Numbered from the stretch's first letter, positions 8,411 to 18,815 are shown. The stretch: DNA of 24,120 bases from Hymenopellis radicata (GCA_015501595.1 JADNRX010000750.1:1-24120), one strand, 5' to 3'. Numbers and translations: made by a program. Notes: a model not told the origin generated them from the sequence alone.

Positions 8411-11400
8411 TTAGAGAGCCATACCCATTCCACTAGTCTCATGCTCGGGAACAGCATGCATCTCGGGCGTCATCTGTGTAGGCGAGGCGACCAACGGAGG
8501 ACTGGGCGTGGAAACCGCGAGCGGTGGGCTGGGCAGAGCCGGCGGCGGTGGCGACTTGAGAGGCGGCGGTGGCGGCGACTTGGGAGGAGGCGTCGGGGAC
8601 GCCGGCGCTTCCTGAGTATTTCCCCTCGACAACGAGAACCGTGTTGTACGTGAAGACACAAACGATCCAATTCCGGAGCCCCATGCCGCGAACGTCTGTC
8701 GTGGAGACTGCGTCTGAGATTGCGCTGACGCCGTCGAATCGACTGAGGCGTGCTTCGACAACATCAGCGGCCGCGCAGTCGCGGGCTCCGGTTCCAAGTC
8801 CGCTTTAGTTATATCCACAGGCGGCGTGCTCACGCCAGAGCTCCTCACATCCTCATTTGAAGAACTCGACGCGGTCCGCTGCATCCATCTCCCTCTCACT
8901 CCCTCCATAGCCTTGAAAAAGTTCGCCGATCCAGCAGCAACAGTGCGCGCTACAGCCTCTCGGGCAGGAGCCAACTGCTGCTCCAACTTCAGTTCCTGTA
9001 TGCCTTCCTGTAGTCGCAGACCTATGTCTGTCACAACGGACACCCTCTCGTTACACGGATGACTAGGCCAATGACCTCAATAATCCACTCATTGTCAAGG
9101 AAAACTTAAACTTACCGTGGCTCGACGATATCAAACAACATTGGATCAGTCGTACGTTCCCATACCTCATAAGCATTCGTATTCTTGAACTCGGATATCC
9201 ACAGAGGATTAAAATCTTCCGTGGAGGTTGCGTCACCGCCTGTGAAATAGGCATAAGTGGAAAAGAAATACCTTCCGAAGGAGTCAACGAACCGGTGCCG
9301 CCGGTTATGATAACGCCCGCTCCTTCACCCTTGGCTACGAAATCCCGATACCGCACAGAAGCCAACGCGGCGGATATATATTCTTCGAACTAACGAAGAC
9401 GGTAAGGTAGTTGATAAGACAGGCTGAAGAGGGAACGTGCCTTGGTCCGAAGGTAATCATCGCTGCCTTTGAATCTAAAGAAACTTTGAGCATCCATCCA
9501 TGGCTTGAAAGGAACGAGGGCGTACTGTATCCCAGTCGACCTCATTGGATTTTCTTCATCCCATCCTTCGTTGACGTCGGTGACGATATCGTCCATCCAC
9601 TTTCTGTCAGCTGGTGTCAGCCCCGCTGCACGTTCGAGCTTTGGGTCTCTGAATTCGAAGACGCCAGTCTCCGTCTATTGACCGCAAGTGTCAATGCTCC
9701 ATTTTAAGTAGAACTGAGAACTCAACTTACATTGACCAGGAGATCGATATCAGTCTGCTGCGTCACGATCGAATTCGTGCTCCCGCAAAGCCAACTCTTG
9801 GTTTCTTTCAGCATATCCATCTGTTGGAGAGGCAGGTAAGGTTGGAAGAAGGCGTCTTTTCCGAAAATATCGAGAGGTAGTCCCGTGTAAGCCAGCATGC
9901 TTTTGTGGTCAGAGGTTCGTAATGAGGTCGGCCGAGTTAACATTAGTGCACGAGCGGCGAGAGGAGGTGAGCCGCAATCATCCAACGTTTGTAATAGACC
10001 TACAGAGGGTCAACACAACGGAAGCAGATCCCAAAGACAACACGAACCAGGTAATAAGGATATTAAGGAATACTGATATGTACACAGACGTTCCACGGGG
10101 TGTCCGTAAAACATTATCTGTGAAGATGATCAGACATGCAGACGTAGTGAAGATGAGGTCCTTACTCGTTTTTGAAGAATCAAGGCTTTTACTAGTATTA
10201 AGGTCCGCTGTCTGAAAGTGTGGACGAGTTCCCGACTATTCGGCAGCACCTGAGTTCACAACCGGACAAAAAAGTCGGAAAAAATGGACATACAGATTGG
10301 TCCCTACGACTAAATTAGGTTAATGGTTCACATACAGAATAGAAATAGACTTACCCATGTACAATCCGCTTTCCGTAAGCTGTCCACGCAACGAATGCTC
10401 TAGCGTCGCCTCGAAGTCGTCCAGAATCTGGGGATCCCGGAAATCACTGTTGAGCATCAGTATCGCCGCCTTGATCGTTGAAGCATTTGCGCACCGTTGG
10501 TTGAATAACGCTGTCGTGACAACGCCGAGCTTATCGCGTATGGGTCCGAACACAGGCTTCGATGCAAGGACAACGACCGCCTTCTGGACCGTGGAACGCG
10601 TTACATCTGGCATCTTGACCAAGAGTGCGGAAGCCGCTATTTGCTGGTTACATCTGCGGGCGTTTCAATAGAATGTGGGCGCGAAATGCAGTGTTCGCTC
10701 ACGATATACCGAATACAGTAGTCGGGTTAGGGCCAGAGGGAACGAGATGGAAATATGAGTAATCTTCCGCGCTCTAGGATGATGAGTGAGTGTTAATGGG
10801 TATGGCGGAGGAGCGTACGAGATGGGCGCCATCGGGAAGTGCAAGGAAGGGGAGGATTTTCGCAACCTCCTCATCTTCAAATATATCGCCCTTTGACCAT
10901 TCAATCTTGGGACCAACCTAAGAATAGTATTAGGTGAAATTCAAGAGAAATGAGAAAGGATACACACCAGATGGTTAAAGTCTATCAAAGCAATACCCAA
11001 TACGAGCGGTCCTGTCTGTGGAAGGACGAGCATTGATTCTGGGCGAGCCTTCCTTGACGAGCCGGAGGCAAAGGACTCTGCCAGCGACTCGTTGTCCATG
11101 CCGGGAGGGGTAGGTGGGGGATAGGTTACCGCCTTGGGCTCTTCAAATACGGAAGGGGCAGCAGAGGTATTCGGACTTTCGTGGTTGTCACGGTTGTATA
11201 AGCTCATGTCGTCCACCTCTGAGCTCATATCTGTGTCTAGCGTGTAAGGCTTGGACGCGCGTTTGCTAGCCAAATCTGCAGGCAGCATGGTGTCCTGGCC
11301 GTCGAGGTCAACATCGACTGTGGAGTGCCTCGGGGAGGTTGCCGGCGACGAGAGGGATATTGAGCGCTGTGAAGCAGTGTCGCCGTCGTCGTCGTCGATA

Positions 11401-11435
11401 TGGAGCAAATTGCGAAAGTTCTGTGGCTCCGACAT
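8411..11435 (-). CDS. AVL9: AVL9-family late secretory pathway protein, 12 exons
   Basis: Start ATG 11435 in an ACCACCATGTC context. Exons: 11435-10968, 10917-10819, 10773-10703, 10653-10336, 10235-10166, 10117-10048, 9999-9731, 9674-9526, 9474-9441, 9389-9293, 9239-9116, 9062-8411; total 806 aa, phases consistent throughout. Residues 1-140 are acidic/Ser-rich and probably disordered. Then the Avl9 (DENN-related) core begins: LVLGIALIDFNHLVGPKIEW (from about 145), EDYSYFHLVP, TRSTVQKA (231-238), SRPTSLRTSD-like motifs, LPLDIFGKDAFFQPYLPLQQ, FEFRDPKLERAAGLTPADRK, DFNPLWISEF and DPMLFDIVEPRHP. A Pro/Ser-rich tail (about 748-771) follows. Avl9 in yeast acts in exocytic transport from the Golgi. 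The exon 4/5 join is the least certain: I use donor GTATGT at 10335 because the closer GTAAGT puts the next exon out of frame. Intron 9390-9440 starts GC. Same strand as eIF3f, which lies just upstream. Confidence 0.9.
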
Positions 11436-11553
11436 GGTGGTAAGAAGAGAAAGAAGTGGTCGCAGTCGCGACAGATTCGGCAGGCTCACGTGGCGTCGAT
11501 CGCTTTATTGCAGCTGAAAAGAACCACTCATAGTATTACAACAAAAAAATCTA

Positions 11554-12648
11554 CTACATGGTCGTCACAAGCGCCAGCCTCGACGATACTTCTGACTGCG
11601 CCCTCACCAGATTCGCAAGATACGAAATCATCAGCATATCCTGATAAAAAAAAGTCAGCATCAATCTCCACCACAATAGCAGAACAACATACCTGTAGAC
11701 TAGAGTTGAAGCCACCCTTCTCAAGATCTTCGGTGCTAGCACCAAGAGTGTCCATCAGATACCGTCCCAACGCAGGATCACCGCAGTTTGCCCAGAAAGC
11801 ACGGAGCGCACGTATGTGAGGACACGGTCGAGCATGTCGGATACACTTTTGATGGCCTCTTCAATAATCTCAAGGTCGGCAATGGGCTGACTAGAGGATG
11901 CATTTGGACAAGTCGATGTTGTTTTCAATAGATCCACTGTACAGCCATTAGAACATGGCAACAAGGAAACGAAAAACCTACATCCGCTCCGCTCAGCGTC
12001 GTGGAATCGTAACTGCACTGGTACCGGGACAAAGACGCAGTTTTCTGGGCGGGGAAAGACACCCACGGGGGAGCTAAAGTACGCCTTGACGCCGGCAGGC
12101 TCGCTACCGTCCACGCCAGTGTTAAGCGCGACATGGATGGCTTGATGCGGCGCCGTCTCTTGCGAGTAGAAATTTTGGATCAGCGCAGACAACGTATTGA
12201 GGTTCGCGCCCGTCGAGTACCTGGCCCTAATCAGGCAAACATTGACACCCTGAAACAACGCTACGCACCATCCGACAATGACCTCTTTTGGATTGACTTT
12301 GTGGTGCAAATCGTACATGGTACGGTGGTAGTCCATGTCGACAGCAACCTGCTCGCTCGTCTCGCTGTGTAGCACCGCGAACGACGAGCGCACTTCCACC
12401 TCCGAGTCGTTGCGCGTCCCAAGCAGCGTTCCAAGCACGCGCTCCTGCTTTTCAGTCCGCCGTAAATAATGATCCAAGATGGAGAACAGTGCGACTGGGT
12501 GGATCGTCACATTTGTGGGTGTCCGGCTGCATTAATTATCAGAGTAAATCGCAACAAACAGGCGGTCGTCATACGGCGCATTTTGGAGAACGCCAGTGGT
12601 GGTCGGGGCGTGTATGTGGATGGCCGACGAGGACGCTTCGAGCAGCAT
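11554..12648 (-). CDS. eIF3f: Translation initiation factor eIF3 subunit F, 5 exons, frameshift in exon 4
   Basis: Exons: 12648-12575, 12526-12269, 12220-11982, 11936-11693, 11640-11554; about 300 aa if read in frame. The MPN/Mov34 fold starts near residue 32 (TIHPVALFSILDHYLRR, ERVLGTLLGTR, EVAVDMDYHRTMYDLH in family position, VNPKEVIVGWYSTG, PVGVFPRPENCVFVPVPV). As usual for eIF3f it lacks the JAMM metalloprotease signature, so it should be structural in the eIF3 complex that recruits mRNA to the 40S ribosome in the cytoplasm. The C-terminal helical half (LDRVLTYVRSVLSG, GDPALGRYLMDTLGAS, SYLANLVRAQSEV) is also conserved. Between SVLSG and GDPALG the frame shifts: one base is missing near 11780-11795, and read literally the protein stops at 11755 after about 250 aa. 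In an essential single-copy gene this looks like a sequence error. Introns are 48, 48, 45 and 52 nt. Confidence 0.9.
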
Positions 12649-12767
12649 GACGGCGGGATGAATATTGGATTTCGATCAACTTTTTTGCGAGCCGTCACTT
12701 TTCCGGCACACTCGGCATCTCCCGTCCCTTTTCAAGTCGCCTTTGTTCCCGCATACTCCAAAGTCGT

Positions 12768-14205
12768 GGACGCTTATCCAACCCAGTAAGCGTCTGTCTG
12801 AGTAAGCATTTACACTTCACTATTTTTTCTCGCCAGTACGGAGGACGATAAGTCCGTATGTGTATACCATTCGGGCACCATCTAAACCAGAAAATGACGC
12901 AGTTTCAATTTGCTGGACAGCGAATTTGAGGATCGTATGCCCTCGTCTGTTCCGAGTCAAACGAAGACCGCACCGACGTTGGTATAAAACCCGAAAGGTG
13001 AAAGGACGCTTGTTAGTGTAGCTGAAAAGCGTCGCTGTTCTTCGATTTGGCATTTTTTCACGCCCAATAGTTTTGTTGAATCACCAACTTGGATACTCTC
13101 CCAAACTTTATGGCAGTGACCTTCGCCCATACACTCGGAAGTGACACTCGACAGAACGAACTCTAAAGCTTGTCTTACCCACTTCTATCTCTTTGACTCT
13201 TCTCGCAGCGGACGCGTATCTCAGTTGATAACGTCCATGCAATAAATGTGCCTTCCAAGGATACTTTTCTTTTTCGTTTATCTCGTGACTGTACTTCTAC
13301 ATCAAACTAGTACCACAAAGCCGGCATTGATGATCAAGCTTATCTCTTACGGTGGCGCAGCGCCGACTGTTCGAGTGGATTCGGTTCGTGCTTACACCAT
13401 ACACCAACGTACTCGTCGCCGGCCTAGAACATATTAAATCATTCGCGACTCCTTGAACTCTATCTTCTTCGATTGCGCTCCTGGCTCGGCCGGTGCATAG
13501 TGTCAAAGGGTTAACACATTCAGCTGGATACACATTCGAACTGGGAGGAAGAGGCGGACCTGTACCGTAGCTGGTAAGCGTCCGCGTTAATGCGTATTGA
13601 AGCATTTCAACTTTTTTGCTGAGGGGATACATCTAGAGGAAGAAGATTTGTCCGATTGAGAATTCACAACCGCGGTACGATGATGATAGACATTCTAATC
13701 AGCCACGGACGCGTATTGGATAGCTGGTAAGTGTCCGCTTGATTGTTAGTGAGAGTGTCAAATTTTTGTGAGATAATTCCCCGGCGAGTACAGAGAGTAA
13801 AACCAAAGTTCAACTGACGATCAGCACCCTACTAGTACCTTCAATCTTTCCGTGTGGCGTAAAATTATTGCGGTCGTGTTGTGACACAATTGAAGTCCAG
13901 GTAAGCGTGGACACGTACCGCAGTTGGTACGTTCCACGCTAATGTTGATGGAGGATTTTTTTGGCACTTCTGGGTTTAGCGAGTTGAAGAATACAGAGCG
14001 TAAAATTAATTTTGACGATGAGAACCCTACCTTCACTGCAAGCGACAGAACACAGCGTCTTTCCGCAAGGCGGAAATTTATTACGCCTGTGTTGTACCAC
14101 AATTGAAGTCCAGGTAGACGTGGACACGTACCGCAGTTGGTAGGTTCCACTCTATCAGAAGGAGGGTAAGATGATTTTTTTTTGGCACTTCAGAGTTTGA
14201 CGAGA
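12768..14205 (+). repeat. Degenerate tandem array of hairpin plus T-run units (about 200 bp period)
   Basis: Seven imperfect inverted repeats on the plus strand share arms like GGACGCTTACC/GGTAAGCGTCC: 12768-12795, 13004-13033, 13208-13236, 13554-13585, 13706-13738, 13907-13937, 14120-14150. Loops carry GTAGCTGGTAAG or CGCAGTTGGTA. Each is followed about 20-45 nt later by a run of 5-9 T (ATTTTTTC, CATTTTTTC, TTTTCTTTTTC, ACTTTTTTG, ATTTTTGTG, GATTTTTTTGG, GATTTTTTTTTGG). Start-to-start spacing is 236, 204, 346, 152, 201 and 213 bp. Units are diverged except the last two. The loop resembles the D-arm/A-box of tRNAs and the T-runs resemble RNA polymerase III stops, but I find no convincing B-box, so a tRNA-derived origin is only a hypothesis. 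No gene is otherwise evident in this stretch. Confidence 0.7.
13854..14205 (+). repeat. Pair of well-conserved 213-bp direct repeats inside the hairpin array
   Basis: CACAATTGAAGTCCAGGTA occurs at 13885 and 14098 (213 bp apart), each followed by an almost identical GTGGACACGTACCGCAGTTG hairpin and then a T-run with GGCACTTC. The two hairpins differ by one base in the right arm (GGTACGTTCCAC versus GGTAGGTTCCAC). Before the shared block both have a GGCG-AAATTATT-like segment. This is the freshest duplication of the array. Confidence 0.85.
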
Positions 14206-14373
14206 ACAATCTGCGTGAACTTGCCATGCGAATCCATGAGGTAGTCCGCTCGTTGCACGACAGTCGCGCTCGGATGTTGGGATGGTCGAACTTGATGGAA
14301 AGGTCAAAGTCGTAGACTGGAGAACTTTAAGCAAAGAGATGGTCGCTAGTTCGTTTAGATTCAAAATTGAAGC
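14206..14373 (+). other. Short coding-like remnant downstream of the questin-oxidase-like gene
   Basis: One plus frame reads LRELAMRIHEVVRSLHDSRA before a stop at about 14315; an overlapping frame then reads MVELDGKVKVVDWRTLSKEM to a stop at about 14373. The order helix-LHD, then DGKVKVVDW, is reminiscent of the catalytic-loop region of degenerate fungal kinase-like proteins, but the HxD motif itself is missing. No start, promoter or splice site supports an active gene. This may be chance. Confidence 0.15.
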
Positions 14374-14445
14374 GTGAGTACTTCGCTTCTGTACGGAGGA
14401 GTCATCCTATCTTTCCAGCCCGCTCCAATGCCATCCTCGCCTCGT

Positions 14446-16121
14446 CTACCGATCCCAAACCTGAAACTCGCCATCCTTAAAGTCACGTCCCGTCGTCTTC
14501 GCCGTCAACGCAGCCGCCCTCAGGAACAAACTCCCATCAATACCACCCGCTCCCCTCAACTCCGTCCCAGCAAACCCCCCAGCCTCTCTCATCCCATAAA
14601 TTTCACCGAAATGCACAAACGCGCGCTGCAGCTTGCAGACATGATCATCCGCATGCATGATTGCATCCTGAATGATAGGGAACCAGGGATTAGCAGACGA
14701 TGGTCCGGGAACAAGAGCCCAGGTGGGTGGATTGAACGAAAGAGAGGGACGCGCTTGCGGAGTCGCGACGTCTGCCTCAAAGAACTCGGTGACATCCAGG
14801 TCGAAGGATCGCGGACGACGAGCAATGAACCACGCCAATGAGATCGTGAAGTAGCCTCGGATGAGTACCTTCTGAGATGCAGGAGTGAGATAAGCGACGA
14901 AGGAGGGCAGGAAGAGCGACGAGGTGACAAGATGCATACTATGACTCCAAGTTAATGAGATCGCTGAAATCATTAACGCGGTCTTGAGCAAACTCACAGA
15001 TAGAAATCCGCAAAGAACTCTTTCTCCTTCGCATTGTATCCAGACACCGCATATATCAAACTATTCATCCACTGCAGCTCCTCAATCTTCCGACGAACAT
15101 CCTCCGGTCCTTCAATATCGAGCGTCCACTGATTCGCATACGCAACTATCGTCGCAGAGTGCTTCGGATCCTTGATCGCCTTGAACATATCCGGATCCGG
15201 TAGCGAACTGAACTCCTTGTCCTTCATAATTCGAGCAATGATGTCGAATGCATGCACCTCCTTAGTAGCCTGATGACGGGATCTGGCGGACGGCGGATTA
15301 TCCAAAACCAGAATCTTGGCGGAGAGCGCGTCCAGCCCCGCGACGGATTCTTCAAAGAGAGACGCAGGGAGCAAATGAGCGTCGCTACCGTGATGAACGG
15401 CAGCGAGCGCAAGACCTGTTTTCGTTCAGTGGGGCCGGTCTCATATGATAATGATGTTGGAACCAAGTTACCTTCTACAACCATCCCAGGAAGCCCAAAC
15501 TCCAGGCCATTCCCGATATGAAGCAAGGGATGCACGAGCATCGCAAAGAACCGAGCGAGCATCACAGGCTGCGTATCTTGGGCGGCTCCGTCCGTGATGT
15601 TGGCGCCGCGTGAAAAGACGAATTCCTCAAGCACTTGCGAAACGCCGTTTTCCACAATTTTCTTCTCAAAGAAGTTCATGTACGAGATATGGTAACTGCG
15701 AGCCGATGTTGCTTCAGTATCGCTTTCAAAACAAGGCCTACATACCTATCATCGCCAAGATGGTCCTTGAAATTAACATCCGTAATGCGCTCGGTCGGCT
15801 CAAGAACGGGCTTCTGGAACGGTATATCAAACGTGTACGCCGCCTCGATGAGATCCTTGTTGGCGCCCAGCGCCCAGATGGCCAGGACGTGGTGAGCGAC
15901 ATGACTACACGTCGAATGTGAATCCAATCAAAAATAGAGAAGTATTGAACTCACTTGTGAAACCTGCTAACATTGTTGAAAAAGATATGCCACTTTTCGT
16001 GGTTATCCTTCAACACATGGATCAACGCCTTTGTAGACGCGTCATCCGCGCCCGGAAGACGCGACGGCGCATGAATAGACGGTGCTTGAGAGGGAGTAGG
16101 AAAAAGCTCAATGGTAGACAT
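14446..16121 (-). CDS. Questin-oxidase-like (AflY/DUF4243) oxidoreductase, 5 exons
   Basis: Start ATG 16119-16121 (ACCATGTCTACC). Exons: 16121-15955, 15904-15746, 15695-15472, 15415-14998, 14938-14446; 486 aa, phases consistent. Introns are 50, 50, 56 and 59 nt, with donors GTGAGT, GTATGT, GTAACT and GTGAGT. Visible family pattern: a His-rich FHNHVAHHVLAIWALGA early on, NFKDHLGDDSYHISYMNFFE, HPLLHIGNGLEFGLPGMVVE, LAAVHHGSDAH, and FYLYMHLVTSSLFLPSF near the C-terminal third. Related enzymes (questin oxidase, aflatoxin AflY) perform Baeyer-Villiger-type ring cleavage of anthraquinones, but most agaricomycete members are uncharacterised and no biosynthetic cluster partner is visible here, so the substrate is unknown. 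No signal peptide. A TATA box lies about 35 bp upstream of the ATG. Confidence 0.85.
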
Positions 16122-16155
16122 GGTTCTTGTCCTTCCTTACGCCTACTCACCTACG

Positions 16156-16162
16156 TTTTATA
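16156..16162 (-). promoter_or_regulatory. TATA box of the questin-oxidase-like gene
   Basis: Minus strand reads TATAAAA within TTTGTATAAAACGTAGG, 35 bp upstream of the ATG at 16121. It implies a very short 5' UTR or a slightly downstream start. Confidence 0.5.
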
Positions 16163-16662
16163 CAAAGCCAGAGACATCGAGTCTCGTAATGTGCGCACCT
16201 GTCGAGCAGGACTGCGTAAGACCAGTCGTGCAGTGCTGAATAAGGCAGTCTCTGAGATACGTGACGTTGAGAAGTGAGAATGCGAAACCACACCGAGCAC
16301 TGGGGTAGCGAGCGAACTGCCGCGTCTCTATATGCACGACAAATGAGAATGACAGGAGAAGACGAGTTCGCGTCAGCAAGAGATCAGTCATAGCATCACC
16401 TGACCGCTGCTGCTCAAGGGCGGCGATAGACGAGCTGGTGGGGCAGGTCAGCCTACGTGAAGGATCCTAACATAGGTATTGAGTAGCAGCTCTGCGTTAG
16501 ACGACGTTCACCTCGTAAGCCCGATTCACCTAGAGAAGGTCGCTCCTCACGTTCTGCTACGGGAGTAAGTTATGTGTCTAGAGTTTGTTCCTCTAGACTT
16601 TACGGAAAGTCATGCATTGGCAGAAAATACCGCGAAATCACGGGTTCATTGATGTCAACCAG
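16163..16662. other. Intergenic region between the DUF4243 gene and the left APH gene
   Basis: About 500 bp with short frames only, no repeats shared with the rest of the window and no recognisable RNA gene. It serves as promoter region of the DUF4243 gene (minus) and 3' flank of the left APH gene (minus). Confidence 0.5.
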
Positions 16663-18815
16663 GAATATCCAGCTTGATTCATTACATGTACTTCTCTTCG
16701 TCTATGTCGTCAAAGGGCCAGTGCGCCGCAATCTCAGCCCGTTCCTCCTCCGAACGGGCGGTCGCAAACACGTACTCCTTCATCTTCTTGTTGGTTGTCA
16801 TGGCCTCCTCGTAGTCCTCTGTGGACACCCAGCCCTGCTCCCCGCAGCCGATGATGTTCAGGCACCTCCCCAGAGCCTCGTCCCTGCTGCTCTGGTATTC
16901 ATCCATCTTCATCGTCTCGCGTACGTCCTTAGCGTCAAAAGCAACTGGACACGGTGCGCCTCCCCCCGTAAGCGTCTCCCAGTGCTCTGTAGCGTATATC
17001 AGCGCAACCTTCAACGGGAGACTTTCGCCGTCCCACGGGGCACTGGCGTAGTGGAAGAGCCGGCGGCGGAGCAGGGGCGGGAACTCCGTAAAGGCCGTGT
17101 AATGGAGCTCGTTGCACTCCTTTGTGTTCTTGAGGTAGTGGTAATGGGTGAGGCGGCGATCGTAGAGTTGCTTCGCTCGGCTTTGCTCGGTTTCGTCCAA
17201 GTCCTTAAAGTTCTCTGGTAGGGAAGGCCGCGTCATAGATTGTGAGATAGGATCATTGTAGTTCTGCAGGCAGTAGGGTATACCGGCAGAAAGAAATGGG
17301 GGCAGGATCGAGGTGTGTTGCCAGTCGAGCAGGCCGACGACTTGCCAGGTAGAGTCATGCGACCTCGAAACGATGATATTGCTCTTGCGGAGATCGGGAT
17401 GGCGGATACGGAAATGACAGAGGGCCGGGTCCTTGGGGACGAGTGATGAGGCGATGAGTAGATAGCGGTTTAGGTTCTTGATGTGGTCCGACGGCGACTG
17501 CTCTTGGTAGTGGTAAACCGCCCTCCTCGCGCGCTGGAATGGCAACAGCGGTTGACCGAATTGCTCCAGATAAGCTAATTCCTTGTGGGCTCCGCTTACA
17601 AGCGCGGCTTCAACGCTTTCGTCTATAGTTATCGGTTGGTTCAGGAGAGTCTGAGTAAAGCAGAGAACGGCCTACATGGTCCCCGGTCTACGTCGATCTG
17701 TGATCTCCTGCCAACCCACAGACGCTGTCTTAGATCTGGACCGACGCAGAAACGCTCATCCTCTAGTGGGATGCCCGGCCTCCCACCCAATTTCTCCAAG
17801 TCTTGTGCATAGTACAGGCTTCCGCCAGCCGGGAAAGAAATCGACATCATCTTTGACTCCAGTTGAACAATTTGGCGCAATACTGAAATAACTTCTTGTT
17901 CTCGAAGGTGAGGCCAAACCTCGCTTAACTGGGTGCCTGAGACGAATTCCATAAAAACGAACTCGGTTTTCGCCGCGTTGTCCGGCGTAGGCGAGTACCC
18001 GTATACCTCGGGAACAGGCAGTCCAGAGGAACGGAGGAAGGCCATAGTGGCCACTTCACTAGCGACTGTGAGGTACTTGGGAACCGTAACCGGGTACGGG
18101 ATACGCGCTACCATCTGGAAACCGTCGCGCATGGTGATGAGGAAGATACGGTTATATCCACCTTCGTCAAGCTTTGCAAAGTTGACGATATCATCAGGAC
18201 TCCGACCGACGGACTGCGCTGCAAGTCGACATAGCCCATCGACGTTGAAAACACGTCTGCGCTCCGCGTGGCGAAGAGCATCGTTGTAGCTGAACATGTT
18301 ATTGGACATACGCCATAGAACAACATGTTTGAGACTTACATCCACCTCCCTGACGTGTAGTCGAAAAGATCGTTATTATTATGGGCTATGGTCGAGAACG
18401 CGCGACGTGGCGGCGAACGGGTCGTCGGGGTGGAGATGGAGCTCGGGAAGGAAATGGATAACGAACGCAGTGAGGAGCCAGGACGACGCAGAGACGGCGA
18501 GACTGGACCTGCTAGCAAGTCGAAGACGAGCCTCGTGCTCCGGCAGCGCATGTCAATATGCAATTGACCGAGCAAATAGTCAGCCTACTATCCGCAAGCA
18601 CGTTTCGTTCAGTTTCCGTTGATAGTAGAGTAAAGCGAGAGTAAAGAAAAATGTGTGATGGAAGTGTTGATGCAGAAGGGCGTGGGAAAATGATGGCCCT
18701 GATTTCCGCACTTCTTCCACACCATCATGAGCATGAAACTTTTGGAATACTGCCTCTTTCCTTCATAGGCTACGTGGCCGTTGGGGCTTCCGGGCGGTCT
18801 TAAGCTGTCAAACCA
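16663..18815 (-). repeat. Left arm of a large inverted duplication
   Basis: Read on the minus strand this region matches 21546-23688 on the plus strand, including promoter, whole kinase gene and 3' flank. The inner edge is at TTTGACAGCTTA (18805-18813 complement; 21548 on the plus strand); the outer edge lies just beyond the stop codon, after AATCAAGCT. The promoter-side block CCACGTAGCCTATGAAGGAA is identical in both. The spacer between arms is about 2.73 kb. Confidence 0.9.
16682..18551 (-). CDS. APH-fold kinase (Aim9-like phosphotransferase), left copy, intact, 3 exons
   Basis: Exons: 18551-18340, 18289-17676, 17622-16682; 588 aa. Residues 1 to about 52 are rich in Arg/Ser and lack acidic residues after the first ten (SLRRPGSSLRSLSISF, PPRRAFS), a typical mitochondrial presequence. 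The body starts DLFDYTSGRW-IYNDALRHAE. Motifs: NRIFLITMRDGFQMVARIPYP (N-lobe), EFVFMEFVSGTQL, catalytic HPDLRKSN at 350-357 (Asp352, Asn357) and LLDW at 373-376 (Asp375, metal binding). The family has the aminoglycoside-phosphotransferase fold; the yeast relative Aim9 is mitochondrial, and the true substrate is unknown. It is not evidence of drug resistance. Intron 1 (18290-18339) starts GTAAGT; a frame starting inside it mimics a protein start MDVSLKH. Intron 2 (17623-17675, 53 nt) joins GP to YESVEAALVSGAHKELAYL. The tail ends WPFDDIDEEKYM. Confidence 0.9.

Noticed and set aside
8439..8684. Other frames over the Gly/Pro-rich low-complexity stretch
   Set aside because: They are shadows of the AVL9 proline-rich tail.
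9240..9271. 32-nt intron in AVL9 (GTATTTC donor)
   Set aside because: Too short for this genome; the upstream GTTCGT donor gives a 53-nt intron in the same phase and a better family match.
13821..14150. 109-codon minus frame containing a repeated TNCGTCPRLPGLQL peptide
   Set aside because: The repeat peptide is just the 213-bp tandem repeat read through; the frame has no independent support.
12768..14150. tRNA genes at the A-box-like hairpins
   Set aside because: No acceptor, anticodon or T-arm can be folded, and no B-box is visible.
17623..17675. Apparent one-base frameshift in the left kinase relative to the right copy
   Set aside because: The difference lies within a consensus intron (GTAGGC to ACTATAG); after splicing both copies give the same junction GPYESVEAAL.
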